Positions 49,701 to 63,986 of a stretch of DNA of 64,000 bases are shown one piece after another (the stretch's first letter is position 1; each line of letters opens with the position of its first letter). Under the pieces are notes generated by a model. The model ran no database searches, was not told the origin of the DNA, and was given only the letters and a program-made list of their open reading frames with translations. The stretch comes from Dolomedes plantarius (lineage: Eukaryota; Arthropoda; Arachnida; Araneae; Dolomedidae): assembly GCA_907164885.2 (NCBI GenBank), contig OU015501.1, forward strand, positions 66,502,808 through 66,566,807, given 5' to 3'. Position numbers and translations under genes: made by a program.

Positions 49701-52329
49701 TATGGAACTATTCAGAGATTTAACACTACCTGGAAGAGAAGAAAGACTATTTTGCGGCGACAGTTGCTTAAAGGGAAAAATAGGAACAGATATTTAGAAG
49801 AAAATATTAATAAAATAAACAAAAAAAAACTTCAGAAGATTTTAAAATTCATCAGGGAATAAGTAAAGTATATTACGATACAGAAAATACTTAGAACACG
49901 TTTAAAATAAAAATAATTTATCTATTGAAGTATTCCGACTTGTTTAATTTGTTTCTGAATTTATACCTGATATAAAATCTTTACCGTAAAGAAATTAATT
50001 CAGTGATGATATATATTTCAAAACCAAAACCACTAAACCAATATTATAATAAAACACTGTAAATATATGGTATTACTATCAATATAAAATCCCACTTTGG
50101 AAAAAGTCATATAACTTAATCTTTGTGAAAACAATATCATTTTATAATCAAAACATTTAAAACATATTTGAAAGATTAATTATATAAGTAATAAATTAAT
50201 TATTTAAAAGACTCTTTTTAGCTTATAATTAACATCACTTTAATTCAGGTAAATATTTTAAAAATTCAAAATATTAAAAGATAACGTTTCTAATTTTCAG
50301 TAGTCTAAAAGTTTATTTGCGTATCAAAAGAATATTGTATTATTTTCATGAATGTATTTAGAGCACTAAAAATTAAAATATATAACAAACCCATTCTCTA
50401 AATTGTCTTTCATTGACATCTTTGTAAGTCCAATAAAATCTGTATAAACTAAATAAAAAGTATAGATTTCAGCTCTTCAAAACGTATTTAAATAGAGTGA
50501 AATGAGAGGCAAATATTTAGACACAAATCAAATCAAATCCATCGCTGAGAGTTATGAAGTAATTTTGTGTTAAAATATTTTTTAATATACAAAAAGGCTA
50601 GCTTCTATTTAAATTTTAAACTGCGTCCATTAAAGTTTTAATTTGGGGTGTACGAGAACAATACAACACATTTATATAGGAGAAAAAAAGGTGAAAATGG
50701 AGAATAATGCATCTAATAAATTACACGAATTTGAATTTTTTAGCAAATAAGTTTCCAACCTTGGTTTAACAAACTTATTAAAAGTATTATCATAAAGTAA
50801 TGTTACTAAATTGAGGAATAATATCTGAAGAGAAAATTCTAAAGTTTGAAAATAAGCTGGGAATCAACAAATATTTAAAACTTTATCTCTGAAGAAATGA
50901 CACATTTTATTATAAAAGCAAATAATTTGTAACATTTAAAAGAGATTTACATAGATAATTATTTTTCTAAACAAGTTAAATTACACGTATGCAATGTTGA
51001 TATTTAAACACTATATATCAACTCTATTCACAATATTAACATTACTCCAGAAAGGAAAAATATTTCAAAGGGAAATCCCAAAGTAAACATTTGGTAAAAT
51101 GTATAATGTACTAATAATTTTCAAATAATTATAAATTTTATATCAACTAAAATACTTCTTTTTATTTCATCATTCAAAATTCAGAAATTTTAATTAGAAC
51201 TATGCTATCGTATAATCACTTCAAGTTTATACATAACTGAGTTTAAGAAATACTTTGTGAATCTGTTCTTTTAGAATCTACTCCATGTAATTTAGAAATT
51301 TATTATTATTTGTTTGTGCATTTAAGAGAAAAATTCAAACGTGAATATTTTACAGTGAGGAAAATCACTTCTTAAAACATTTCAATTTATGTTCAAAGTA
51401 AAAAAAAAAAATTATATAAATTATCGTCTACGGTGAACGTTGCCATTGAAAAGTCAGCCAGTAAAAGGGAAGTACTGTAAATGTGTTTGGAAGTATTTAT
51501 CATATAAAATATTACAGAGAAATATTATGAATTTTGGAGTTTGAAGGTAATAAAGTCACAGTAAGAATTAATAAAAATTGCATTGATAAAGAAACCCTAT
51601 TTTTTATCTTAACCATTTCAGATAAAATAATAAAGGTATTTTAAAAATTCGTACATAAGATGTGTTTATTCATGATGCTAAAGTATACACATTAATTATC
51701 CTAAACCTAACGACTATTTCATAACATGTGGTAGAAATTTTAGCTTATTTAAAAATAGTTATATATGGAAGCATAAAAATATCTTTACCTTGATAGTTTT
51801 TTAGGAGAGAAGTAATTACATTGAGTGAGAGCTAAATAAAATTAATAATATCATATTGGAAACGGATTTTTAAAAACAGATATTATGAGACTGTTTGCAA
51901 TATAATACTTTAAAATTCATGCAACAAAGAATAAGAATGCTTTCATCACTGAAATGTAAATCTTAATCGAAGAATCATCTTAATAAATGAATGCATAACA
52001 GCCGCAAAGTAAAAAATACTGGATTTGGTAAAAAAAATTATGGGTTCGCATAACATATTACGCTGTTAGCTGTTTTATGTCAAGTAGATTATTTAGGTCG
52101 TTCTGAGGGATTTCAAATATCATCACTTCTATTATTTACCGTTTATCTGTTTAGTAGCAGCTCAGAATCTAAATCTCCAACATATAAAGTATTAGGATTT
52201 TTTTTTTTTACATCTAAAAGTTTATCTTATTATCCTCACTTTTTTCATCATTTTTGAAGGCAAAAACATTATGAGTTCCATGTAAGTAGTATATAAGATT
52301 TTTATGAACACTTTGTGGCTTTTTTTCAG

Positions 52330-52463
52330 AAGAGATGGGGGCCTTACTGCCTGCTGTTCCGGACGGTTGGCCTCATCATCCTCTTTCGTATACGGAAGTG
52401 CCAGTATCAACAGCCCTGCACTCGGCAGCTATTGTACACCCAGCACTGCATGCCCAGTTGCCA
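52330..52463 (+). CDS. cpo: couch potato/RBPMS-family RNA-binding protein, tail exon
   Basis: The 134-nt exon completes the split codon left by the 30.6-kb exon (C+AA) and encodes QEMGALLPAVPDGWPHHPL, then YTEVP and an alanine/histidine-rich stretch ending VHPALHAQLP. The HPALHAQ segment is the conserved C-terminal motif of the couch potato/RBPMS family, after the RRM. The acceptor follows a T-run (ttttttcag) and is immediately followed by AAG, making a second NAGNAG that could drop one residue while keeping frame. The donor is CCA|gtaagt, in phase 0. Reading into the intron meets a TAG after four codons, so retention would truncate the protein. The remaining C-terminal exon(s) lie beyond the window. 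Confidence 0.88.
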
Positions 52464-55400
52464 GTAAGTACAGCATAGCATGGATGAAAACTTACAGTAT
52501 AAACTCACCATGATTGGAAAACAAGCATTTTAAACCTAGTCTAAATTTAAAAAGGTGCCTCTGTGATGCTAGATGCCTGCCGTATCTCACGTTTCAAATT
52601 CGTAATAGTGGAAATAACTTTCCGTTACTATGTTCTGCCGTCTAATGACCAGTATGCATTCCTTTAAACGTTCATCCCGAGAAGCTGTCTGTAGACAGGC
52701 ACAAAATTCGCTTTACGCTTTCGAATTCCTTTGTTTTCCTTTCAGGTTTTTATTTGAAATTTACCATACTTTGCATATTTATTTCTATCGTATCAAACAA
52801 GTATTATGTCTCTATTAAGAAAAGCAGGCATATTTTGGCCTTTTAAGAAGATCTAACATAAAAAGTTCTAATTAAAATATTAATTAGAGTATTTTTTCTT
52901 TTCATTTTAAAGTGTATTACAGAACTTTTAGAATTAAATTACTCAAACCACATGTTTCTACGATGATTATACCAGCAGATACAATGCTTGTTATGTTGTT
53001 CTTACTGTATGTATCATCTGTACTTTAAGTTCATTAATCTTGTAAAGAAACTTGTCATTTTTCAAAGAATTTATTAAAAATTTCTTTCAAGGTATCTCCA
53101 TGAAATTTTGTTCATAGTTCCTCTTTTCCATTTACATCTTAACTGTTTTAAAAAGTTATGATAAGAAGAAAACTCATGAAAATATTTTTCCTAAAACATG
53201 AACTTCTCTCGAAAAATCTTATGCTTCTATAATTTTTTTTAAATCTCGAAGACAACTTAAAACTTTTCTAAACACAGTTTGGAAAAAAATATTTAAACTG
53301 AACAAATTTAACTTGTTTGATCGAACTGGTACATCAAAAGTTTAAAATTATGTTGCAAAATAATTACATAAAAATTACATAAAATAATAACTAATTATTG
53401 AATAAACTTGAGTAAAATGTTCAATTGTTGGACAAATTAAACATACTTGACTAAGTAGATATTCAAACACTAAGCATGTTCAAAATTTTGAACTTTAAAT
53501 TCTAAAGAAATTTTTCAAGCAATTCACCGTGTAAAATGATTTATATTTAAACAATTTTTTGAAGGAAAAATTCCTTAGAAAATTTCAGTGAATATAGAAA
53601 GAAAAATTGTGACCAGGAAATTTTCAATCACGATTTCATTCCCCTTTCTCATTATTTTATATATTTATTATTATTGTTTTGTGCTACAATGGGGAAAAAT
53701 CTCTTAATCACTTTTGAATGAAACTTTGTAGCACAAAAGACATGATTTTAAACACATATATATACAAATGTATACACAGACACAAAAAGAAAAAATAACT
53801 TTTGATGTAGAAAATGATACGGTAAATAATACTATTCTTTTTTTGCATATACTGTTATAAAAGCAGAAATGGGAACTATATATAGCATTGTGCAGCTATA
53901 TAACTTAAAAATCAATAGCAGAGTTGGCCTTTAATAATTTATTCAAGCTTGGAAAGAATTTTTTGTTTATGCTGTTAACTAACGATAACGACAAGCGACT
54001 TCAAGCAAAACAGATCCTCAGTTTTTAAAAAGATTCGGCAAGCATCTAGAAGCAGAATCGACAGGCATAATAGAGGAGTCTTTTAAATATTTCACATGAT
54101 CAATTTTAGAGGTTGCTATTTTTCAAAACATACCACATTTCTCTACTAATGTTAAAGTATAGGTGACAATGTTCACATCTTTCTACTTCAATGTTTTATA
54201 TACTATAAATGCTCTAAATATATCCTGATCTGTTCTCATTACGGTACGTAACATTACACGCTTAAATATATCCACCAATCTGTGAAATTTATGTAATTTC
54301 AAATATAAATTTTCAAATTTAAAAAATATACCTCTATTTAATGCATAATTTTTCTTAATATTATCATTATCATGGATTTAAATAATTATATATTCGAAGT
54401 AATTTTTTTATCCATTATTTTTTTTATCATTATCATTGCATATTATCTCTCAAATCATGGATTACTATATCACTTGGTGTTTTAATTTCCCGTTTATGTA
54501 ACTTTAAACAGTATTACAGCATTCAGGGTGATTAAAAATTGTGTAGTTTTAATTGAAGTTTCATTCCCGTATAGAAAAACCTTTTTCACTTTTAAATACA
54601 GTTACAGGAATCATAATTATTGCAGTTTGTAGGCGGATAAAATCCGATAGTTCTATGCTTTAAAAATACTCTTCTATAGTTTACAATCTATTAAAGGTGA
54701 TGTTATGCAACATAAGATGCATGAGGTAAATTTTTGAAGTAATCATCAATAGATAGTTATTTTAAAGTACGACAGGATTTAATATCACCTAAATAAAGTT
54801 TCTGCTAAAGATTTCGACTTGATTCATCATAAAAGTATCGTAATTAGAAAGTTGTATTTTTTACTACATTCTGCAATAAAAAAGCGAGCCCCTCAAAGCA
54901 CACATCATTTTACTTTACTATACGAACTTATGATTATTAATTTAAGGCTTCAAATTTGTTTGTTTAGTAGAAATGGCAACTTTATGGGGAAAATTAATCC
55001 TAGTTAAAGCCGCATCTGGGAGTAATACAGGTAGATGCTTATTCAAGTTGTATCGAATCAATTAGTTCTTAGGTGTCATTTTGAGACACATTTGACAAAG
55101 CGTTGAAGTATTACCTCATTTCTTTTATATTGCTTGTCGCTTCTTGTTTCATCATGTCCAACACACGTAGTATTAGATGAAAGTCGGTGTATATAAGATG
55201 CCAGGAACGATTCTCAATAAATCGAAGAAAAATCTGAGAAATATGTGCTGTGTGTTATTTTTTCAGCTAGAAAATGAGACCTGATATTCGAGGTAACAGA
55301 GGCATTATGATAAGTCTTGGGATTCCGTTAATGTACTGCTTACGAATTAGATTGCAATTTTACGATACTAGAGAGAATGGAATGCCGTATGCAATAGCTT

Positions 55401-58400
55401 CTCATACATTTTTTCTGGGTTAAAAATGGTGGGGCCTCTATAGGCAAAAAAGTGGATTAACCCGTGTTTGCCAAACCTCCTCAAAATTCAAAAACTACTT
55501 TCTTTTTTGCGAGCTAAAAATTGTGCGATGCTTGTAGCAGTATTATTATCAATTAGCATAACTTAAAAGTAGCGTCTGGCGATGAGATACCTAACGTAGA
55601 TGGCTTAAATGCTATCGATTCGTCTATCAGTAGTTCATCTTGGAGGAATATGATTTAATTATGTAATGTGTCTTCGATACCATTCCAAGAATCTTTGGGT
55701 ACCTCTATTGTTCTTAGTACTATTGAACGATCTCCACATGTCGTTTTCCTTCAAGTAGCCAAACATTCCTGTGTCTGATGAGGATATGTATCCTGCCTTG
55801 ATATACCAACTTCAACAACTTCGACATTCTGGGCTAGATTGCAAGCAATACATATGAAAGACCATCCAGTACATTTCAGTCTAATGACTGGCTCGCTGCT
55901 GAAATCATGCTGCTACTTAAAGTTTCACCTGTAGCGTTGTTGTGGTAACCTTATCCGTGCTTGATGAAATGCCTTTGTTTTTGAGAACACGGTAAAGTAT
56001 GCTTCGGTGAAGGATAAGCGCTTCTTTCTTTTGGATGGGATGCTGAATGCGATAGATTTATCTAAGTGTTAGGTGGTTGTCGTTTTTCTGATTCTAAAAA
56101 ATTCTAATCATTTACGTATCACAATACAAAACATTTACTTACCGTCCATCTTTGACAGTGGATTATTTTACCTGTATGCTTCCTTTTTTTCCCTACAGAA
56201 TGCACAAACTTATGAATACCCCTTATATTATATATTTCATTATGCATGCATATAGTTTTTAAATTGGTGAGCGTGAGAGGACATTTTTAATTACTTTTTG
56301 CTTTTAAGGTACTCTGTAACTTCAGTTATCTAAAATAAGGTACTACTGAATTTATGACAATGGAAGAAATTACTTTGTATTTAAATTATATTCTTTATTT
56401 CGATATAAAATTTAAACTCGACACTTTATTTAGATTTTCCTAGAAAAATTACTTAATGCTTTTAGAAAAAGCCATTTAAAAGTTTTGTAAAAAACACCTT
56501 ATTCAGAAATCTTTTTAAATATTTGGACTGTAGAGTACGTACCAAACAAGTTAATGTGTAATTTAACATTGCAGAACTGTTGAGACACTAAACTACACTA
56601 AAGAAAAGGTTATATATTTTTACTGACGTCAATCATTCAAAGTCCAAATCGTAAAGAATATATTATAAAACTAATAATCGAACAATGAAGGTGAAATATA
56701 AACATTTTATACAGGTTTCTTTTCATTTCATATCTTTTTGTTGTAGCTGTTGAAGGTTTTTATATTTTCAGACTGAGAAATACTTATTAGCAGTTTGAGA
56801 GCATAAGTACTTAACAGCCAATATGATACTGATAACTGAAAATTTATATTTTACTATTGTTAACTAGTAGCTACTAATATTTTGACTTTCTTTTGCCATT
56901 CTGAAAGATATTTTGAGGTATGCCTTTATTCATCATTTAAGTTATTTAATGAAAGTAAATAAAATAAGATTGCTCCCGAAATTATCTAAAGTTAAAAAAA
57001 AAAAAAATAATAATAACAACTTTCGCTTTTATACTTTCGTTGCTTTTTTTATTGCTAGTTTATTCTAAGAAATCAGAGCGTCAATTTCATACATATGCCT
57101 TATAATGTCGAAGGCAGAGGAACTGATATAGGGCCATTATACACCATTATAGATATACTTGAAAATTAAAAATAAACCCAAAGGGAATTTTTGATGAAAG
57201 AAGCCTTACTAACAAATTGGAAAATAGTTCCCTGTATTAGAGGAAAAATGCTTATTTGGATCAAATATAATGTAAACGTTACTCCCACTCATTGTAATTA
57301 ATTTCTTCAATTAATGCTACTCTTCCTCATCTAGAGGATTACAGTGAAATACACATCGCATAGCTATCTTCTGATTGATATTTTGACAATTTAATATGTG
57401 GTAAGTACATAAAAATCAACGTCGATAAATCTCAACTATGTCACAGACTTTGAATGATTTTAGAATTAGGCCCGAAAAAATTGTGCGGTGGCTGTGGTCA
57501 TAAGATTGAAAAACCTTATTCATTGATTCCATATAAATGTTTAATAGCTTTTAATTATTGCTCAACTTCTCACTTTCATGTATTTAATTTGAATTATGGT
57601 TTTATCATAACTTCTGATATATATTATGTTGCTGCCAAACATAATAGAATGTGGAAATTACTTTTTAGTTTTTGTAACTTCATTACTTTTTGCTTACCTG
57701 AATGAATGAATATACTGAAGCAATGTATGAAAAAATATAACTAAAGCGAACCTAAATATTTAGAACACTTTAATGCAAAACATGGTGTATGTTAACACAG
57801 AGCTGTCAATTGTGAAATTTCAGCAACTTTATCATAGTTTGCCCTGTCGCTACATGATACATACGTTTATTTATAAATAGCCAAATGTTCAAAGAAACGA
57901 ATCTTTAGTCAGGTAGATATTTTTTGTGCATGTATTTCTAAAATATTTATATTTAAAAAACTAAGTAATCATATGGAAACGTTGGAATAGTTAAGTTTCT
58001 GATAAAAATTATTCACTGGCATGTAATAGATCAAGAAATCTTAGCTTTGAAATACGTTTTACTTATGGTGCTTACCTATTAGAAATTTTAATTAATTTTA
58101 AAGCTTCTACATCTAAACTAGCTCGTTTTCATGTTTATTCTGTCAAAGTTTCAAAACTTAATAACAACAGAAAAATCATTAACCTCTTAGAATAATTATT
58201 CTCGCTTGCTTACAGAAGTTATCTAAAATTTCCATCTCTTGCAAAATTCTTAAAAATTACTAAGTATTGCTAAATCTCGGTGAAATGAACTAGTTCATTA
58301 TAATTAATGCATTATGATGGTTAGCATTAATTCATTTTCTAAAATTTCGAGTAATAAATTATTGTAATTTTGATTAGAGCAGACATTATTCGAGATGTAA

Positions 58401-59199
58401 CAAAACATAAAATAGGAGTTGATAGAGAAATTTGTTTAAAAGGAACTAATAGTTGTTTGAAAAATATATTTGGAGAATTTTTTATGTTTGCGTTTTCTCA
58501 GTTATTAGAACCCATTGATTTTAAAATCGAAAAAAATTCTAGATAATGAATCTTGCTTACAAAAGAAAAAAACAAGCTTTCAACTTTACAGCAGAGGTTA
58601 AAAGCTCTCTAAGAGTCAATTTTATTACTCTTTCATTAAATTTCTGACACATTTTCCTGTTTTCCGATTCTGCCTATTCCGTTGCAACGTACTTGGTATT
58701 TCACATGGTATTAAGAAATAAATGAAAATAAAATTATTGAAAAATCTTAAAGGTCGCGAATTGTTGTATATCCTCTGTAAATAGACAAAATTATTGTCTA
58801 TTTTGAATAAAAATCTGTCCCTGAAAAAGAAAGAACTCCCATATCGTGAATGAAACAATTAGAAAGAGCATGCATTTCTTTATGAAAGAGGGATGAAGTC
58901 TTACTTTATGTCGCATTGTTAATTGTAATCATATTACAATTGGCTCAGAATTAATCTTACTACCCAAATATATATTTTAAAACTGATATTTATGCAAACC
59001 CAACAGAAATAAGTATTTCTATAATTACAGGGGTTATATTTAGAGAGAAAGCCAAAAATAATAGATACGAGTTAAGAGTAAAATAAAACTACTTCAGATC
59101 TTGTATATTGACATCCATTATATTGAGTTACTATATCTACAAAGGCAAAAATGAGACTTTGTGAGAATAGATCATGAAGAGGAAATATCCTCACATTGT

Positions 59200-59300
59200 C
59201 TGGATGGTTCGGTACATAGAACACTGACACCTCTCTCCATGTTAGAGGACGTGGATTCAGTTACATCCACTCTTGATAGAAGGTCAATATTTTGGCCTCT
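59200..59300 (+). repeat. possible degenerate tRNA-SINE head
   Basis: GGATGGTTCGGTACATAG could be an A box, and GGATTCAGTTACATCC could be a B box at a plausible distance. No body match to the other SINEs was seen. Confidence 0.3.
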
Positions 59301-61439
59301 AATAGCTAGACAGAAGGATTAAGGGCAGTTTTACCAAACGTAAGTGAAAAGTGAACTGTAAGAAAAAGTCAGCATAGCCTAAAATAAATAAATAAATAAT
59401 AAATGTTCTGGTCAGCATTCTGGATATTTGGCATAGATAGCGGGTACTATGTGGAGAATACCACTACTATCTCTATTTAATATAATACTAATTTTCTTTT
59501 ATATTTAGAGCATAAAAAGCATTCAAAGTTCAAATAGATTTGCAAGCACATATTCATAAATTGTATCAAAGAGCGTCAGAATAAGATTTTTTTATAATTT
59601 AGCATCCTGATACGCCTGTGGATGTTTTTTTTTCCTTAAAAATAAAAGCAAGAGTTTAAAACTGATTAGAATCACTTTTGAGTTGACAGATTCGATTTTC
59701 TGTGATTCGCGATTGAAGAGAAAATATTGATAGTGTCACCCAAGGCATAAAAAAATACGCAATTTGAATAATATCATATGATATATAATTGCATCAAATG
59801 TATTATTTGCAAACGATGGCAACAAGGGCATCAAGAAATTATTAATTTAACAAAAATCTTACAATTTGAAAAGTAAGAGGCAGGTTTCTCTGGAATTCTT
59901 TAGCCTTTTTTTTTTCGAAGACTGGCAATCTGAAACCTTGATTCAAGCTAAGTATTCTTTAGCTAAAATAATAAAATTTAACAGTCATTATCTAGAGTTA
60001 CGTCTATATTGAAACCGAAAATCATACAAAATTAATATTTTAAATTATACAATATACTTAAATTTATGATCATTATGAGACCTAAGTCATTTGATTCTAT
60101 GAGCTGAAAACAGAAGAAAAAGTAATTTTTTCAACAATGAGAACCTAAACAAGTATCTTTATTCAATTTATAAGATTTATGTTCAGTTATAAACTATCAT
60201 TAAACATGATGTCTCTAACTGTGGCTAAAAACTTACATTGTAGATGTCTGTTAATTAATTCAAGTTTTCTCTACGGCTTATTATGATATTCGGATTTTCT
60301 TCAACGAAATGACATTGAACGGAAATTGAAATATATTTCGGTCTCATCAATTACTACGAAAGCTATATTATAAATTTGCCAATTAGAGATATGTAAGATG
60401 ATAAATATGTAGAGCTTTTACTAATTTAAATAAGAGCAATGTAAATATTTCTTACATTATATAGTGCCTAGTTGTTTAATAACTGAATAAAGTAAATATT
60501 CAGATCACAAAATATCCTACATTTTTCTACTTTTAGTTCAACGCCCAGAATCAAAGCAGTTTCCTAAAAGACTGGTCATTAATTAAAGTTACATATAAGA
60601 TTAATATTCGTATAAAAAAAACAGGCGGAAATAAGCAAGTAGTGATGATCTAAATATCGTTTAAGATGGTACAAATTTGCTATTAAATATAGAAGTTAAT
60701 CCGATTCATTCTTACCGCTACATCTTCTTGCATATACACAAACTTAGATAAAAGAGTAAATTCTTAACAGTCGTCTTAAATTGATTTTACTGGTGAAGAA
60801 ATCTAAAACATTTCTCATTTAGAGGAACAGCGAAGGCATGATTTTATTGAGTATTTAGTATAAAGAGTCCAACAGTCGTAAAAATCAGTAAACAAAATGT
60901 ATTAATTGGACGTTTTTATGAAGCAGAAAACACTACTTTGAATTCTTTCTAAAACAAATTGTGAGCTTAACAGTTGCACAGACAAGTAAAGGCAAAATAT
61001 GAAGCATATTTGCCGAATGCATGGTCTTGTCATGGCTTCCATCTTGGCTTCCATCATGGCTCCAAGAAATTACCATTACTGAATGCTTATTTTGATATTG
61101 TTCTTGTTCAACTGAACGTCCACTTAGACAAGTAAATCATCCCCTTGTTATTATTGGAAAACCATGACTCAACACTAGAATTCACCTAACAATATATCGG
61201 AAATTTTATGCTTCTCAGAAAACCAAAGTACAATTAAACGTGTAATATTCAGATCTGTAATGTTATACATGCATTTAAAAAGACATTGGGTCAAAGTATC
61301 TTTTATTAAAGAGATTGTTAAATAATGAGTAACATGATATTAAATAAAATTATTTTTAACTTTGACAAATTTGGTAACTGAACTATAGATAAGCATCGGA
61401 CTGTAGATCGAACTATAGATAAGCATCTGAACTATAGAT

Positions 61440-62353
61440 ATCATACCGGAGAACACCATCTCCTGCGAAAAAAATGTTTGCACCATATGACGGACTAGTG
61501 AGCTAAAATTTTGACAAAGTCCTTCTCATTCAATCTCTCTTTTAGGGTTACAATAGGGCCTGAAGAAAACCATGAGATGCCATCCCAAACCTTGATAGAT
61601 CAACCTCCATGATTGACAGTTGAGATGAGACAACCATAATATTACGCTTGTGTAGGTGTTCTCCAGACATACGCACGTCCTTTTTGCGATGAACAATGTG
61701 AGCAATGATTCGTCGTACCAAATGCCGTTTTTCGACATATTACTCGACCATGATTTGTGCTCGTGGCACCATTGCGGTCGATATTTTGAATTGGCATCTA
61801 TTACAAGTGGCTTGGGAATAACTACTCTTCCGTAAATGATTTGTTTGTGAAGTTAACTTCTACCTCTAATGGTTGATACCAGAACATGAAGATGCCGATT
61901 GAGCTCTTCGGTCATTTTTGTTGCAGTTGTTTTCTTTCTTCCTGTCACAATTCGCTTCAATACCTCGTCAGTCTCGTTCCCCCAGCTCTCCCTTTCGTCC
62001 ACTGTTTTGTTTGGCAAAGGATTTTTTTCAGTGCACTCTGATATGCTATCATGCCTTTGATTCCATAGCTCGATAAACACCCATTATCCTGGGGGTTGCA
62101 GTAACAGAAACTCCAATTTAAACGCGCTCCAACAATTTCCCCTTTTCACAAGGTCTGCAAGGTTTGACATTGTACGTTGTTCCCCCCAAAAGCACGATGC
62201 CCTTAGCTTCATTACTGCTACCTGACAGTAGAATAATACATGCACTATATTATATAAAAAATACTGGTTGCCAGACTTGTTTTTTAAGGCATGCGAAGTA
62301 CATTCATAAACACCACTAATATTGATAGGTGTTTCCGTTATTTTGATAACCAC

Positions 62354-62356
<3 letters not shown>
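61440..62356 (-). mobile_element. Tc1-like element, 3'-truncated second copy of the 13-kb family
   Basis: Right end GGTGTTTCCGTTATTTTGAT followed by AACCACCTG then TA. The interior aligns by eye with 13110-13660 but retains the transposase N-terminal region (61800-62150). The left part, holding the second catalytic D and the E, is missing from about 61440. Confidence 0.75.
61526..62080 (-). pseudogene. Tc1-like transposase, N-terminal two-thirds, broken
   Basis: Open pieces: 62080-61853, with RKKTTATKMTEELNRHLHV (DNA-binding region), and 61738-61526, with WYDESLLTLF (first D block). Frame changes between them and loss of the C-terminal catalytic part exclude function. Confidence 0.7.

Positions 62357-62399
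<43 letters not shown>
62357..62399. repeat. (TA)n microsatellite
   Basis: TA array between the Tc1-like remnant and the BEL/Pao LTR. Confidence 0.9.
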
Positions 62400-62434
62400 T
62401 GAACGTAGCTGCGAATTTCTATATCCTTCATATG

Positions 62435-62687
62435 TGTTACCCATTATTATTATTGTTCTGTCGTTAGGGGATTCTAGGCATTTATAATTAAATAAAAACA
62501 ACGAATGTGGAGTGTATAAATTTATTAAGTGATGCACACGTTATTCAAAGTGAATTGGCAAAGCCGCGTAACATGTGCACTTCCGTCTCGTAGCGGTAGA
62601 AAACGGACACTCACTCAGACGGAAGTTATATCACGTTTACAGGCGTTAGACTCAGTGAATATAGGCGACGCTGCATGGGCCGCAACA
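62435..62687 (-). repeat. 3' LTR of a BEL/Pao retrotransposon
   Basis: Read on the - strand it starts TGTTGCGGCCC and ends GGTAACA (TG...CA termini), 253 bp, with AATAAA in its second half. Immediately before it on the same strand is AAAGTGGGCGGTA, a polypurine-type primer for plus-strand synthesis. The 5' LTR is outside the window. Confidence 0.75.
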
Positions 62688-62925
62688 TACCGCCCACTTT
62701 GAAACATTGTTTCAAAATTAATTCCAAATACAACAATAAGTTTCAAAATATAACAGTATATCGAACACAAATAATACTTACTTAAATGTCAATAAAAGTA
62801 CTAATAGTTAAGTTCAAAATTCAAAAATTTAACTGAAATAATAAAAACAATAGTTACAATACAAACAATAGAATAAGCAATTCAAATTAATGTTACTTAA
62901 CTAAAATAAGACATGTAAACAATTT

Positions 62926-63986
62926 TTAATCGATAATATAACAGATGTAAAGAAGCCTTGGTACATTGCAGGAAAATAAATCGGAAATCTCTAAAAAACA
63001 CGGGATAATGTACCAAAGAATGTTTGGGTAGTCATAAACAGGTAAAACACTAAGTTTATGATTTGGTCTTTTGAACGTTTCATTGGAATTTCTAAGATTC
63101 ACAACCAGGAATCTATTGTCCGGACTGGGGAACACTTCCAACACTCGACCTAACCTCCATTTCAAATGAGGCACATTATCTTCTTTTATAAGCACTAAAT
63201 CATTGAATTTTATGTTTGGTTGCACTTTACACCACTTAGGACGTCGTTGAAGGTTACTAATGTATTCATTTGACCACCTCTTCCAAAAGCTTAGGAATAA
63301 ATTTTGCGTAAGTTTCCAACGTTGTAATATAGGAACCTTTTTCTCACTTGTGTTTTCTTCAGGTAGTACTGTAATAGGAGTTCCTATCAGAAAAGGTCCT
63401 GGGGTAAGAACTGAAAATTCGGATGGGTCATCTGGCACTAGGCATAAAGGACGTGAAATCAAGCATGCTTCTACTTGAGAAATTATGAATGTGAAAAATT
63501 CTTCTTGCGCCCGTATCTGTTCTCCAACTGTTCTCTTTGGATATAATTTTGCTGATTTCACTGCAGCTTCCTACAGTCCTCCAAAATAAGGATCTGTTGG
63601 AGGATTAAAGTTCCATTTTATGCTTTCATTGGTGAAGTACAGATTAGACTTTTCGTCTTGTTTCCTGCTTGTATTCCTGCTTTCAGTAAGTTATACTCAT
63701 TTATGAATTCTTCCTCTAAGACAATTTTCATTATTACATTTCTGGCATGTATCAGTTCTTCAGTAGTCAGAAATCCAACAACGCGATTTTTATGCGATTT
63801 GCAGTTTTTTACAAACCAAATACACCAAGCAATAATTCTCTTTAATCTCACGAAGGAGGAGACTTTACTGATAATAGGGAGTGTAGTTGTATCCGTTCTA
63901 ACCGAACAAGAAACTTTCTTTCGTTCTTCTTTCACTGCGTTTTCCGAAAATTGAAGTTCATTTGAAAAGGGAATGGCATTTGACAT
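62926..63986 (-). pseudogene. BEL/Pao polyprotein, C-terminal part with integrase deletion
   Basis: The - strand frame 63986-63618 contains FVRLKRIIAWCIWFVKNC and LTTEELIHARNVIMK, the Pao segment between RNase H and integrase. The frame 63561-62926 contains QVEACLISRPLCL, FLIGTPITVLPE, LFLSFWKRWSNEYISNLQRR and GRVLEVFPSPDN, the integrase C-terminus with the domain of Pao elements after the catalytic core (DUF5641 type). Between them (about 63560-63620) only WNFNPPTDPYFGG remains with a stop, so the catalytic core of the integrase has been deleted. Upstream pol and gag lie outside the window. The element cannot move by itself. Confidence 0.85.

Larger units (their letters stand above)
30737..52329 (+). 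other. 21.6-kb intron of the couch potato-like gene
   Basis: Bounded by GAC|gtaagt and ttttttcag. The codon split (1+2 nt) is restored across it, which supports direct joining of these exons in at least one isoform. It carries a TTAA element, duplications, a foldback element, two GC-rich islands (37.0-37.5 kb and 49.3-49.7 kb), a Tc1-like element, four SINEs, a pogo-like element and a broken repeat ORF, all listed separately. I see nothing notable in 31970-33600, 35180-36990, 37540-38570, 40930-41880 or 49700-52320. Confidence 0.8.

Noticed and set aside
55280..56000. Possible degraded transposon ORF
   Set aside because: Less AT-rich than its surroundings, but no motif could be named in any frame.
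57454..57705. 83-codon + strand frame with CGGCGHK
   Set aside because: A CxxC word alone in AT-rich sequence with no splice sites or recognisable zinc-finger spacing.
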